NCBI GenBank assembly: GCA_022818135.1 | Contig: JAFMSR010000003.1 | Location: 10,719,098-10,783,097, forward strand | Length of the DNA stretch: 64,000 nucleotides | Reading direction: 5' to 3' | Origin: Saxidomus purpurata | Lineage: Eukaryota > Mollusca > Bivalvia > Venerida > Veneridae | Shown: positions 22,783-34,645 of the stretch, one piece after another | Position numbering within the stretch: position 1 is the first letter of the stretch | Layout: each line of letters starts with the position of its first letter | Made by a program: the position numbers and the translations under genes | The notes under the pieces: model-generated | Seen by the model: the letters and a program-made list of their open reading frames with translations, nothing else | The model's database searches: none | What the model was told of the DNA's origin: nothing

Positions 22783-23749
22783 ATGGCAGAGAAGAACAAT
22801 TTGGATGATTCTTTGACTTTAAGTTCCAAAAAAAGAGGTCGAAATACATTAAGCAGTAATAGTGAGCTTGATATAAGTACAAGCACACCTCCTAATAAGA
22901 AGAAAAATAACAGAAAGAAAAACAAAAATGAGCAAAGTAACACGGGAACAGATAACATAGTAGATATACGAAGTGAACTGGCAATGATCAATAATAAATT
23001 GTCTCAGATGATCACGAAAGATGACGGCGAATTAAGGCTTATGATACGTGACATGATTCAGCAAATGAAAGAAGATCTGCTCAAATCAGTCGAAAAGAAA
23101 ATAGATGTTCTTGAAGGAAAGCTATTCGAAAAAGAACTTGAAAATGATAAACTGCGGTCTGAAGTACAACACCTAAACAAAAGATTTGACAACCAAAAAG
23201 AAGAAAATAATCAGTTACGTGATACAATCGAAAATTACAGTGAACAAGACTCAGAATACATGAATGATTTAGAACAATATAGTAGATCGAATAATATAAG
23301 AATCAACGGTCTTGTAGAAAATGGAACTGAAAACGCATATCAGACAACACAAGTAGTGATAGATAAATTAAATGAGTTCATTCCAAAGCTGCAACTTACA
23401 GCGTACGATATTGATATAGCACATAGGCTGGGTCCGAAAAAACAGAAGAAAAGAAGGCAGGTCATAGTTAAATTTATATCACGGTTTTCGAAGAACATGG
23501 TGATGAACAATCTGAGAAATTTTAAAAGGTAGCCAGCTGTTCATAACAGAAGACCTAACCAACGTCAACCAGCAAGCATTCCTTTGCGTAAAAAGTAAGA
23601 TGCCGGATGAGGTTCAATCAGTATGGACCAAAAAAGGAAGAATATTCTATGAAAACAAAGAAGGGAATAAACACCAAGTAAAATACAAGGAATATGAAAC
23701 CTGGTTTAACCTACCGTGGCCAAAAAGTGATGAAATTAAAGACAAATAG
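22783..23749 (+). CDS. LINE ORF1 protein (L1-type RNA-binding), one frameshift
   Basis: Likely the retrotransposon's RNA-binding chaperone. Residues 1-65 are basic and Ser/Asn-rich (KKKNNRKKNKNEQ). Residues about 65-160 are a coiled coil with Leu/Ile heptads (VEKKIDVLEGKLFEKELEN). Residues about 165-250 form the RRM with LEQYSRSNNIRINGLVE and the segment DIAHRLGPKKQKKRRQVIVK. The first frame stops at 23530-23532. Removing one A of the A-run at 23524-23527 continues it as GSQLFITEDLTNVNQQAFLC through the C-terminal domain (VWTKKGRIFYENK) to TAG at 23747-23749, about 321 aa in total, normal for L1 ORF1. The ATG at 22783 follows ggaaaa and is the first in-frame start. Confidence 0.85.
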
Positions 23750-24869
23750 ATAAATATAGAAACATTTTTATGACGGGCAAGAATACAAATATACTTGTGT
23801 CAAACTATTAAAAGTGATATGTAGATTATATCTGAAACTTGGTGTAACACCTGAATGATCTAAATAAGTAACAGTGTTTTGATTATATACACAGACATTG
23901 TAAATACCTCGTTGTAAAAACGGTTCAAAATGTTCTCAGTTTTTATAACATACTGAATACAATGTTTATTGTAACGGTAAAAATGAAAGTCACTTGCAAT
24001 GTTCCGTTTTTTTGTACTTCTCCGGTATTTTGAAAACAAAATACTTTTTGGTGTTGTTAAAAATGTATTAAATTAAATGTTTCTCAATCGTTTTAAACTA
24101 AGAATTAGAAATAATACCGACAAAAAATAAGTATATGTACTCTTATTTCGAATACTGTTTTGTGGCTTCTGTGTATTTGTTTTTCTCTAATTAATAAGAC
24201 AACATATAAACGTATAAATTGTTTTTGAACTGAGCGCTGTGCAAATATTTGCACAAGTGATAAGTTAAACAATATGTTTTTTCTTTGTTGAACATTTCTT
24301 GTAACCTAAATGTTTCAAACAAATAATGGTGAGAAAATGAGTTCGCACATGTATATTATCAGATACATATATATTATGGATTTTCCTTCTGACTGACATG
24401 CAATATGAATATTATTATCTGATTGTTTGCTTGTTTATACATTTTCATTTTTGAACATACGCAGAGATATGTATGTTTTTCTAATACATGTATACCCATA
24501 AATAATTGTGGTCTTAAATCGACTAATACACATGTGTTTATGTAAATTTTACTCTTTTTGCCGAAAAAGTATACACACAACTTGGGATAAAATATTTAAA
24601 AAAATATTTTTAAGATTGTAAAAGCTATTAGAAGCAAATTAAGAAACAAAATTAAATATATTAGTTTCACCATCATTATAAATTAACTCGTACTTATCAC
24701 AAAATGTTATGTAAAACACATTTCTTATCTTACGGAAATTATTTGGATATTATACTAACGCCAATTGATCTCTTTAAGTAACACCTTTTTAAGATAGATA
24801 TGATACTCTTTTCAGAAAAATATCGTCTCCAGTCGCAACTTACCTTTAGATTTACTCTTAAATATTTTT
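23750..24869 (+). other. Inter-ORF region of the LINE
   Basis: About 1.1 kb of very AT-rich sequence between the ORF1 stop and the ORF2 start, with no open frame of note on the plus strand. L1-type elements usually have only tens of bases here, so the length is unusual. It may contain an internal promoter or initiation signal for ORF2, but none is recognisable. Confidence 0.6.
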
Positions 24870-27800
24870 ATGGATAGTATTTCAATATGCACTTACAATG
24901 TACGAGGTTTAGCTAATGTTAAAAAAAAGGCAACAAATTTTTCAATGGTTAGAAGAAAAAAAGTATTCTATTTGTTTGCTTCAAGAAACGCATTCCACAC
25001 ATGACTTAGTAGATAGATGGAAACAAGAATGGAAAGGGGATTGTTTTTTCAGTGGCAACAAAGGAAACAAGGCGGGAGTAGCAATTTTATTCAATAAATC
25101 AGTGCCAAAAAATAATACAACTTATAAAGAAATAATTAGTGGGAGACTAATTTCGGTCGAATTTACTTATAATGAAAAGAATATAACTATTTATAATGTA
25201 TATGGTCCAAATGAAGATAATACAACCATATTCCGAGATTTAGAAGATGAACTATTAAAAGAATGTAACACTAGCGTAATAATCGGAGGAGATTTTAATA
25301 CAATTATAAATACAAAACTAGACAAAAAGAATGGTAGGGATGATACGCATATGCGTTGTAGAAAAATAATTGAGCAGATTATAGAATCCGCAAATCTGGT
25401 GGACATTTGGCGATACAAAAATCCTATGCAGTTGCAATTTACGTGGCATTCAAATACAAAACCTAAAATATACAGCAGGTTAGATTACTTTTTGATATCA
25501 GACACGCTAGTAAATAACACTAAGATCTGCAAAATTACGCCTGGTTATAAAACTGACCATTCGATCGTAAATTTAAACATTAATTTAATCGATATCAAAA
25601 GAGGACCAGGGTATTTTAAAATAAACAATAGTTTATTACAAGACGAAGACTATAAAAAAGTATAAGAACATGTATAAATGAAACAATTGAAATAAACAAA
25701 GAATGCAACCCAAACACACTATGGGAAGTAATCAAAGGAAGTATCAGAAATGAAACAATACAATATGCATCAAAAAAGAAAAAAGACGAAATTGAAAAAG
25801 AAAATGAATTAATTAAAGAAATATATAACTTGGAAACTAAAATTATGAATAATAGTGGTGTAGACGATACAGAAACTCTATTGGAAATAAAAAGACAAGA
25901 ACTTGAAAAGATATATAACTCAAAAATTGATGGATTTTTAATTCGTAGTAAGGCAATCAATATTGAGAGAAATGAAAAAAATAGCAAATACTTTGCAAAT
26001 TTAGAAAAACGAAATGCTGAAAGAAAAACTATCTACAAACTCAAAATTGGTGAAAAAGACGTGACTGATCAGGACCAAATCTTAATGGAACAAAAAAGAT
26101 TTTACGCAACTCTTTACTCAAAAAAGCCGGACTTGGAATCCAAATATGATTTCTTTAATTTACATTTGAATAAGATAGATGAAAATCAGAAATCTTTATG
26201 CGAAGGTATATTAACAGAACACGAATGCTTCGAAGCCCTAAATGAAATGAAAAACAATAAAAATCCAGGCTCAGATGGCATAACAAGCGAATTTTATAAG
26301 GTTTTCTGGGAAAATATAAAACAATATTATATTGCGTCTTTAAATTACTCATATACAAATAATCATTTAACCGAATTACAGAAGCAGGGAATAATTACGT
26401 TGCTTCCAAAAAAAGGAAAAGATACACTTGTCCTATCAAATTGGCGTCCAATCAGTCTACTAAATGTGGATTATAAGATGGCTACAAAGGCAATTGCTAA
26501 TCGATTGAAAAAAGTAATAAATGCTGTTATAAATCCAGCACAAACAGGGTTTCTGAAAAATAGGTACATTGGCGAAAATGTCAGACTTATATTTGAAACA
26601 ATACAATTCTTAAATGACAACAAAACACCAGGGCTTCTTATATTTGCTGATTTTGAAAAAGCATTTGACAGCCTCAGTCATTCTTTTGTTTTCAAATGTT
26701 TAGAGAACTTTAATTTTGGACAGTCTTTTATAAACTGGATAAAGCTGTTTTACAACGATATAAATAGCGTAGTCATAAATAACGGTCATCTGACCGAACA
26801 ATTTCCCATAAAGCGTGGTTTAAGACAAGGTTGTCCACTTTCATCTCTGCTGTTCATTTTGTGTATTGAACCTCTCGCAAACTATATAGAAATTGATAAA
26901 CAAATAAAAGGTATTACAATACATGGACAAGAAATTAAACAAACACTTTTTGCAGATGATGCAACTTTTCTGAATAATGGAGAAGAAACATCGTTTAATG
27001 AATTAGTCAGTGTTATTACAAATTTCGGAAATATAGCAGGTTTACAATTAAACTATCACAAAACCACAGTATTGCGTGTTGGATCGCTGAACCATACAAA
27101 CATTAAATTAAGCCCAAAAAATAAATTTGTTTGGACCTCTGAATCAGCGAAAACTTTAGGCATGGTATTCACAAACAATCCTGAAACAAATCAAAAAGTT
27201 AACTTGGAACCTAAACTAAATAGTTTTAAAAATTGTTTAAAACAATGGGAACACAGAAAACTAACTCTCCTAGGAAAGATCACTGTTATAAAAACATTTG
27301 CAATACCAAAGCTAATATATCCTTTAACTGTACTACCAAATCCTGATTTAAACACAATAAAAGATATTGTAAAAGTTATGTATAATTTTATATGGGATAA
27401 AAAACCAGAGAAGGTCAAAAGGGAAGTTTTGCAGCTGAATTATGAACAAGGTGGGATAAAAATGATAGACCTAAATAAATTTTTAAATGCAATCAAGGCG
27501 TGTTGGGTTAAAAAATTCTGTGAAAATGAATCAAGTAAACTATGGAGTATATTTTACAGAGATATATTAGATAAAGTAGGTGGCACTTTTGTATTTCAAT
27601 GTAATTTAGCTGAAAATGATGTAAAAAGTATATGTAAAGAAAACAAATTTCTAAGTGACATTCTAATAGCATGGACAAAAATAAATCAAACAAATTCTTT
27701 GGAACAGTTAGGTAAACAGATCATATGGAATAATTCAAATATAAAAAAAGACAAAAATACGTTCTACTTTAAGAAATGGCATGAAAAAGGAATAACAAAT

Positions 27801-28610
27801 ATAGAACACTTTTTTGACTACAGAAAAAATACTTTTTACAGCTTTGAAGAGGTTAAGCGTATATATGAACTAGAAAACAGTGACTTTCTAATGTACTACC
27901 AACTCATTAGTAGTATTCCAAGAAGATTAAAAGAAATGTTGAAAACAGAAGGCATAATATATGATATTAAACCGAAGTTATTGTATGCACTAAAACAATC
28001 GAAAACGCCAAACAAATTATTGTACACAAAACAGTTCAACGTTAACTCAAACTCAATGTCACTGAAATCGGAAATAAAATGGGAAAAAACTCTAAATAAC
28101 ATCGACATTAACTGGAAAAGAGTATACTCTCAGACCTTTAAAGCAACAATTGACACAAAAATGAGAAATTTCCAGTATAAATATATCATGCGAATTTTAC
28201 CCACAAACACGACCTTGTTAAAAATGAACATAGCTAACACAAATATATGCGACTTCTGTAATATGCATCCTGAAAGTCAAGAACATTTATTTTGGACATG
28301 TACTTATGCTCAAATTTTATGGAATAGATTAAGTGAGTTTTTACAAAGACATAACTTTGTTATTCATTTCAATTTAGAAAACATAAGCTTTGGAATATTA
28401 CAAAATAACATGAAAACTAATGTTGTAAACTTTCTTATCATTTTGATGAAGTCTTTTATTTTTCAAATGAAATACAGAAAAAAGTTACCACATTTTGACA
28501 TTTACATTAATTATCTGAAAAACAGAATCAGGATAGAAAAAGAAATAGCTGAAATGAATGGCAAAATTCAATATCATAATTTAAAATGGGGAACTCTTAA
28601 TATTTTCTAA
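24870..28610 (+). CDS. LINE ORF2: APE endonuclease and reverse transcriptase, two frameshifts
   Basis: Makes the nick and copies the element RNA at the target. ATG at 24870 reads MDSISICTYNVRGLANVKK. One extra A in the A8 run 24921-24928 shifts the frame into KKRQQIFQWLEEKKYSICLL. Endonuclease motifs follow: LQETH, YNVYGPN, GGDFNT, SRLDYFLIS, KTDHS. A missing base near 25662 (stop TAA 25663-25665) is the second break; reading resumes as IRTCINETIEINKECN. The RT carries NWRPISLLN, FADFEKAFDS (catalytic Asp), RGLRQGCPLS and FADDATFL (catalytic Asp pair). The C-terminus has a CCHC-type finger, CDFC-x7-H-x4-C. Total about 1245 codons, normal for the group. The two frame breaks would prevent a full protein unless they are sequence errors. 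Confidence 0.88.
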
Positions 28611-28909
28611 TTTTTACACAACAAAACCTCGTACCTTGTTGTATACGATGAATATTATATATGTTTGTATAAGACTGAATAACAGAAAGAACAAACCTGC
28701 ACTGGAGACGACACAAAAATCATATTTCCTCTTTTCTTTATCTTTTTTAATGCATTTTGAATTAAATTACAATACTGTTTTGAAGTGTTAAGCGTGAATC
28801 AGCATATTTACCAAGGGATTTTAACATCAGATATTGTTTTTGTATGAAAATAAGTATATGTATATCTCATAAATCATATATGTTGAAATAAATGATAAAA
28901 AAAAAAAAA
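28611..28909 (+). other. LINE 3' UTR and poly-A tail
   Basis: About 285 bp of AT-rich sequence after the ORF2 stop, ending gttgaaataaatgat followed by 13 A (28897-28909). The aataaa just upstream of the tail can act as the polyadenylation signal. Confidence 0.75.
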
Positions 28910-28922
28910 TTTCCGGACAATA
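28908..28922 (+). repeat. Target-site duplication, right copy
   Basis: aatttccggacaata directly follows the poly-A tail. The first two A residues may belong to the tail, so the duplication is 13-15 bp. Confidence 0.85.
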
Positions 28923-29221
28923 GACCGTGGCCATGAATTTTCGTATGTTTACATGTTTAAGTAAAATAAGAGAGAGAAAAAAATGTAACGCCTGCTAGTA
29001 TAATTTCAACTACTGTATTGTTTCTGATGTTATATACACTGGGTAAAAATACAGTGTATGTTCATACCAGACTGTACACATATGCATGCTGATATGGCCT
29101 TAAGTAAGTTGATCAATTGCAAAGCTGGTTTTCGCACAGCAAGACTCAAACGTTAGTTTTAGAAAAAAAAATCGCATTGAGGCATTGTGAAATTAAAGCA
29201 CAAAAAAAAACACAACTGAAG

Positions 29222-29350
29222 TTAGTTTATACTTATTTATTTTAGCTCGATTGTGAAGAAAGCTTGTACCTTATCGATTCACTCTCGAGTCCGCTTCTTA
29301 GCTTGAAAGCCCAGTACTTGTGTCGTATGAGGAGGAACGATCACGTATTA
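29222..29350 (-). mobile_element. 3' half of a SINE, same family as 44211-44395
   Basis: The minus strand reads ...cctcctcatacgacacaagt, actgggctttcaagctaaga, actcgagagtgaatcgat, caagctttcttcacaatcga, gc(t)aaaataaataagtataa. This matches 44286-44395 closely. The tRNA-like head is missing. Confidence 0.7.
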
Positions 29351-29359
29351 AGAAACTAA

Positions 29360-30630
29360 GACGTTTGCTATGTATCTCAAGTTGCACTATCAGATCATAT
29401 CAATTTATTATAGTGTGTAGTGGGTATGAAAGCAATACTGTATAAACAATATTGTAGGGGACTGATTCTTAAAATACATTTATAAAATTGTCATATTTAT
29501 AGAAAAGTAATGTTACGGATAAACAGGACTTATGTAAAATGATATCGTAGAGTACTATTTTGTTTAGGATTTAGGCTTTACTCTGGAATTGCAATGAAAT
29601 TGGGTACATGTTTGGGATAGTACACATGTATATTGAACATTACCAGAACAGTTTCACATAAAGAAATTCAGCGCCAGGTGGATTCCTCATGTGTTAGATA
29701 AATAGATAGTAGTATACCGAGCACAACGTCAGCATTCTTGTTACATGTTCACTGCTCTGCTTTAGTATGTATCTTGAATGTTTTTTGTGCAAATGAAATG
29801 AAATTGTTAAGGATGGTTGAATAAAATGGAACACGAAATTGTGCGTTTCTTTGTCATGCTTCTGCAACCTATATCATAGTAATAGAAATAGTCCGGTTAA
29901 TTCTTGACCACCCTCGTATATGCCAGTGACAGAAATTAATATAGACTTTGGGCTGCTGTAACCCCCACTCCCCCCACCAGGTGAATTTTCTACAGTATGA
30001 TTTTCTTAAGTATAGTGAAAGACCTATCAAATCCATTTGTCTACACAATGGTCGTTGGGACAAACGTCCGTTACGCGCTTTATCCCTACGTTACCTATAT
30101 GCGATATAAATATATATGCATATAATTCCCCTGACAGAGCAAAATTGATGTAGAGTTATTTGTAGGCATATTCATATGTACCTACGAAACATGTAATGTT
30201 GTACTGTAATTCCTGAACATGAAACAGTTTTTGTAGTTTACGTTACCAGTGTTTCACAATGAAATTATGTACTGTACAGAGTAAAATAGGTGCATGTATG
30301 TGCTTAATGATCTTGTTTTAATGTATCAAATTAAGGACCAAAATATTGCAAAATATTCTGTTTTAAGATGTCTTTTCTGTTTACAATTATTCTGTGTTGG
30401 TAACACAGTTGTGCCCTTACTAACAAGTCCACCACTAGTCAGTAATGTTACAAAATGTAGACGATAATGACATTCATTTCAAGTCCAAAATTATTCGATT
30501 ACCAATTCTAAAACCTGTTTGTAAGTTCATAGTATAATAAAATTTATCACTTCAATGTGTTTTTAAAAATTTCTAGAAAAAAAGACGATTAATGGAAGGT
30601 TATTTTGAAACAAAATTTAAAGTAGAGTAG
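29360..30630. other. Intron stretch, no gene recognised
   Basis: AT-rich, with several tacatgta octamers and no open frame with a domain. The frame at 29869-30063 on the minus strand has no splice context or similarity that I can see. Confidence 0.5.
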
Positions 30631-30633
30631 TGT

Positions 30634-31040
30634 TCGGATTATCACCTGGCGGAGTCAATTTTGATTCGGGGGTCATAATTTGAATATTGGTATAGGTCCA
30701 CTAGACAATGCTACATGTTAAATATCTAAGCTCTAGGTCTTTTGGTTTCAGAGAAGAAGATTTTTTTAAAAATTCCTATTTTTTGCCATAGCAACCAGAG
30801 TTCTGCATGGAATGGAATACTTTGATCAATTTTGGTAGAGCTTTATGTAAGGAACATCCCTGCATAGTTTCATCAACATTGGCCCAGTGGTTTCAGAGGA
30901 GATGTCGTTTGAATCAAAATGTTGACGGACGACGGACAATCATCCATAAGAAAAAAAAAATAATATCAAACAGGGAATGCCACGTACCAAAAACGCCCAT
31001 AAGACATAAGAAAATCTCATCCTGGCAAAGGTGAGCTAAT
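30634..31040 (+). mobile_element. Pearl-like element, degenerate
   Basis: The left end ggattatcacctggc roughly inverts the right end gccaaaggtgagctaataatc-like sequence (31022-31046: ctggcaaaggtgagctaata). Inside, ttggcccagtggtttcagag (30879) repeats the theme at 30737 (cttttggtttcagagaagaag), and acggacgacggacaat (30925-30940) is the microsatellite remnant. The phrase 'agaggagatgtcgtttgaat' before the ACGG run is a common feature of mollusc repeats of this kind. Confidence 0.55.
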
Positions 31041-31485
31041 AATCGGATGATTTAAAAAATATCACTAAAAGTGTATGGTATTTTTGCGTTTCAAATAAAG
31101 CATCTTAACGTTTTTGATACTTAAATAATTGGTCCAGGAGTGTTTGAGCGTCCATATAATGTGTATACCTAAAAGGTATATATTTTACCCAGTAATGAGT
31201 GAAAATTGTCTGTAAAATACTCATGTTGATATCTATTATAAAATAAAGCATAACATTGGGAAAATAACATAACCATATATTTGTATAATTCAACGTACAT
31301 TGGTATAATCATGGAGCAAGTTGTTTTTCTAAAGACTTCAAAGCCGAAAAAAGCCAAAAAGTAGTTGCATGAATGAGATGGTGTTATATGTGTAATACAT
31401 TTTAATAGCACTACGTTGAAGAGCTTGTTGTTCAGCTCACTGTCATTCTGGTTACAAAAAAAACCTAGCAGCAAACAGCGAAGAG

Positions 31486-33560
31486 TAAAGTCACTCATTC
31501 ACTCTTTAACTCACTCACTCACTCATTTAATGCTCTCTACGCCGTCTGGTGCAAGACGCGACTGCAAGAGACTTCCATCTGCCCTTGTCAGCTGCTACAC
31601 GAGGGGTCGTCTCTAGCGTGTGTCTCTGTTCTTGGGCCCCTTATCAAAGGTCCGCCTTCATGTATCAGCAATTATGCCCATCCCTGTCCTGGCTCGTATT
31701 TTTTCGTTGGGGTTGGTGTTGGGCCAGAAGATCTTGAGTATGCCCCTCGCGGACTTGTTCTGGAAAACTTCTAGTTTCCGTTCAATGGCGATGGTATTTC
31801 TTCCAGCACACGAGCCATTTAAGAGGATACCGATTATGCTGCTCTTGAAGATCTTGATCATGGTGCATGTGCTGAGTACTGTGGTTCTCTATATAGGTTT
31901 GAGCATGGCAAAGGCTTTGTTGGCTTTGTTTATCCTGGTGTTAATCTCTCGGTCACTGTCTGTGGTGACTTTGCTGTCTCCGTCCTTGACATCCTTACGT
32001 TGCCTCCCGTTGATCATGCCTGAGTTAATGTTCGTGGTGTTCTTTCTCAAGAGCTGTATAGTCAAGATCCTTTAGCACTTAGTTAAGTGTCCACTGCAGA
32101 CAATGCCGTCTTCCTTGCGTGACACTCTCCATAATCCAGTCGATTGCCAGTGAGAAGAGCATTGGCGAAAAAATACATCCCTGCTTCACTCCAGTGTCCA
32201 CTTTGAAAGGCTTTGTCGTAGATTAGAAAGAAGTGGTTTATTAATGATCTTCCCTTCTGGAAATCTATATGTTCCTAACGTAGTATGCTGTCCATTGCTG
32301 TTGTAATGCGCTGAAGTATTATGCGACAGAAGATCTTCCTTGTGAGAAAAAAGTGCGTTGCCTCTCCTATTGTTGCATGAAGTCTCCCTGGTCATCATTC
32401 TTGGGCAGCTTTGCAATGACAACCATTCTTACAGTCATTCGGAATATCCTCTTTATCCCAGATGTTCTGAAGAATACGCTGCAGCAGTAGTCGTGTGCCT
32501 GGTCCTCTGCCTTCAGCACACACACCGTCTTCTCGTAGGGTTTTGCCGTTCGTTAGCTTGTGAAAAGCTGTCTTTATTTCTTGTAGAATGATGGGTCCTA
32601 TAGTGTTGTAAAAATTTGCATATGCCTCATTGATGTCAGCGAGTATTGGTGACTCTGGTCGGTTCTGGATGCATTCAAAATGCTCCCTCCATTACTTGAG
32701 TTGAGCTACCTCTTTGTGAGTTTTAGTCCATTGTCACCTCATAGTGTCTTGGTGAGTTGGTAGACGGTCTCTATGTCTTTCTGTTCACCGGTTAGCTCAG
32801 CTTCCCACGCCAGTCGCTCAATACATTGTACATGTTTATACTGACATTTGTCTTTTCTGTCGGAAGTCTTGACTTCTCTGTCTTTTTCTATGTACAGTGC
32901 AGCAGCCCTCTCATTTTACCTTGGTGACTTGATGTATAGGAGTTTTTTCCCCATTGTTTCCACTCATCTATCCATGTCCTTCCATGTGTTTGCAGACATC
33001 CGCTCAGTCTTGGCACTCCTCTTGTAAGTTATGACCCTTGCAGCAATCTCAGACATGACGTCTTGAAGGACATGGAATCGGTTCTTCGGCGTGTCGTAGA
33101 AATTAGACACTTTAGTCCATCAGTTTGGCAACATCGAAGCGCCGGTTTCTGCTATTCTCGATCGTTGCTTTCTTCATCTTTAGGGTAAGCTTTCCCACTA
33201 CAAGACTGTGGCCACTAGAGCATCACCATGTCTTATTACCCGTACATCTTGAAAAGAGTGTCTCCGCTTGTTGTTGATAATGATGTGGTATATCTGACTT
33301 TGGTTATTTCAATCTGGAAATTCAAACAAGTTTGTGAATGGTCTTGTTTGCAAAGAGGATGCGACCTTTGACAAAATCCCTCTACTTTCATAAACCGAGT
33401 ATTTCGTCTTTGTCGGTAAAGACACCTGTTCCTTGTCGACTGATGCCTCTCTCCATGCTTTAGTTTTTGCTCCCGTCCCTTGAGTTAAAATCATGGGCAC
33501 AGAAGCAGAATAATGTCTAAATATATCATATGGGATCACATGGCTATAGTGTAGTTCTCA
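31486..33560 (-). mobile_element. Degenerate antisense non-LTR retrotransposon
   Basis: The minus strand translates, in broken frames, to endonuclease C-terminal and RT fragments. Near 33170-33350 it gives NKTIHKLV and HSLVVGKLTLKMKKA. Near 32390 it gives KLPK-like and CNNRRGNALFS (compare the RT motif W/RGI.LLS). Near 32130-32200 it gives VDTGVKQGCIFSPMLFSLAIDW (shown here across motif blocks). At 31658-31861 it gives IKIFKSSIIGILLNGSC and RKLEVFQNKSARGILKIFWP. The 3' end has a (tgag)n tail (31487-31526 as actc repeats), typical of non-LTR tails. The YADD box itself could not be located, probably deleted. Inserted in the host-gene intron in sense with it. Confidence 0.7.
32120..32430 (-). 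pseudogene. RT domain fragment of the antisense retrotransposon
   Basis: Contains the G-V-K-Q-G-C-I-F-S-P motif (RT block 4) and an upstream block equivalent to RGI.LL (NRRGNALFS) in different frames, with a stop and shifts between them. It cannot encode a working enzyme. Confidence 0.6.
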
Positions 33561-34495
33561 ATCTCCTTCACTACTTGTGCTAATCTAAAAGGGCCGCATA
33601 TTCCAACATCAAACGTGGATGTGTCGTGTTGATGTCAGGAGATCCACCATCAGGTCAGTAGCCGTCAAGGGACCGGTTACTTGATATGTTTCACTCTTCT
33701 AACAACTTTTTAATTTCTTTCCCTTGTTGTCGTTTCAAAAAGCATAATGTGTTTCAGGGAGGTATAGTAACTAGCCACAAGACTTTGACAATGATGATGT
33801 CGTTGAATTTAACAGTTAGGCGGATGTTCTGTATGAAGCAGAGTGTAATGATGGAATAACATAAACCAAAATGCACGGAGAAACATGTTGCCAAACGTGA
33901 CACAAATAAACATATTAAGAAAGTTCACATTTAACAGACAAAAAACGATGTTTATTATATGCAGTATCGTAATCAGTAGGTATGGTAACGAAAATAACAG
34001 ATTACATTTTGTAGTTTGCCATTTTTTCTGTAAATGACTTGTTCTTCATACGTGTACACTTATATAGCGTGTATGACAGTTCCATTTTATTATTCAGGCT
34101 TTATAAAATACATATATTGAAAAACAAAAACTAAAAGTAACATAACATAACTTGAAACTTAAACCCTGTCATAAATAACTAAGTATTAAAAGGCAGGGTT
34201 TAACTATTGCCTCACGACTATATATTCAATACATGTATTTATATAAATATTTGTAAACATTTTGATGTATATTTCATCTATTTCACTGTGTTATTATAGT
34301 TTTAATTTACGGGGTAACGAAAATAACATGGTGTTACTTTCTTATGCCCCAATGGCCAGCATGTAGACAATATGAAAATGTTCAACTGACATTGAGCTTT
34401 CAAATAAACAGTGTCTACAAAATTCCCTCGGTGGGGGAACAATTTCACCTACTGCATGGAAGCATAATATATACAATGCTGACGATTCTACTTAC

Positions 34496-34645
34496 CTTTT
34501 AAAATGCAAGATGTTTCATCTGCAAAATCCTTGCAGTGAAATACTCCATCACATCGGTTTGAAGTAGGAAGTGCACGGCCATCGTCGCATTTAAACGTAT
34601 CATGACTGCTGTTGGAAATATTTTCATCATAGTCAATACTGGACA
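34496..34645 (-). CDS. Exon C: LDLa module 1 (Cys1 and Cys3 missing)
   Basis: The acceptor is ctataacag and the donor g|gtaagt; 150 bp, phase 1 to 1, the usual phase for shuffled LDLa exons. After an Asn/Ser-rich lead (ENISNSSHDT) comes FKCDDGRALPTSNRC, then DGVFHCKDFADETSC. This is an LDLa pattern (F-x-C-x-D-G ... C-D-G ... C-x-D ... D-E-x-x-C). Against the canonical six-cysteine layout, Cys1 is absent and Cys3 is Ala (GRAL in place of GKCI). In the family Cys1 pairs with Cys3, so a whole disulfide is lost rather than half of one. The calcium site is also weakened: His stands where Asp normally precedes Cys5, and Ala replaces the Ser of the SDE motif. NIS/NSS are possible N-glycosylation sites. 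Confidence 0.8.

Larger units (their letters stand above)
22463..28907 (+). mobile_element. Full-length L1/Tx1-like non-LTR retrotransposon
   Basis: A complete insertion of about 6.4 kb: 5' UTR (about 320 bp), ORF1, an unusually long inter-ORF region (about 1.1 kb), ORF2 with endonuclease and reverse transcriptase, a 3' UTR of about 285 bp, an A-run at 28897-28909, and 15-bp target-site duplications on both sides. ORF1 of the RRM/coiled-coil type, APE endonuclease, the FADD catalytic box and a C-terminal CCHC motif place it in the L1/Tx1 group. Only single-base frameshifts break it, which suggests recent insertion. It is in the intron upstream of LDLa exon D, in antisense orientation to the host gene. 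Confidence 0.9.

Noticed and set aside
22439..22991. Minus-strand frames of 149 and 84 codons
   Set aside because: Antisense shadows of the 5' UTR and ORF1 of the L1/Tx1-like element.
25616..25987. 123-codon minus-strand frame
   Set aside because: Antisense of ORF2; hydrophobic composition reflects the A-rich sense strand.
31620..32075. 151-codon plus-strand frame with membrane-like hydrophobic runs
   Set aside because: Opposite strand of a degenerate retrotransposon whose minus-strand fragments match RT.
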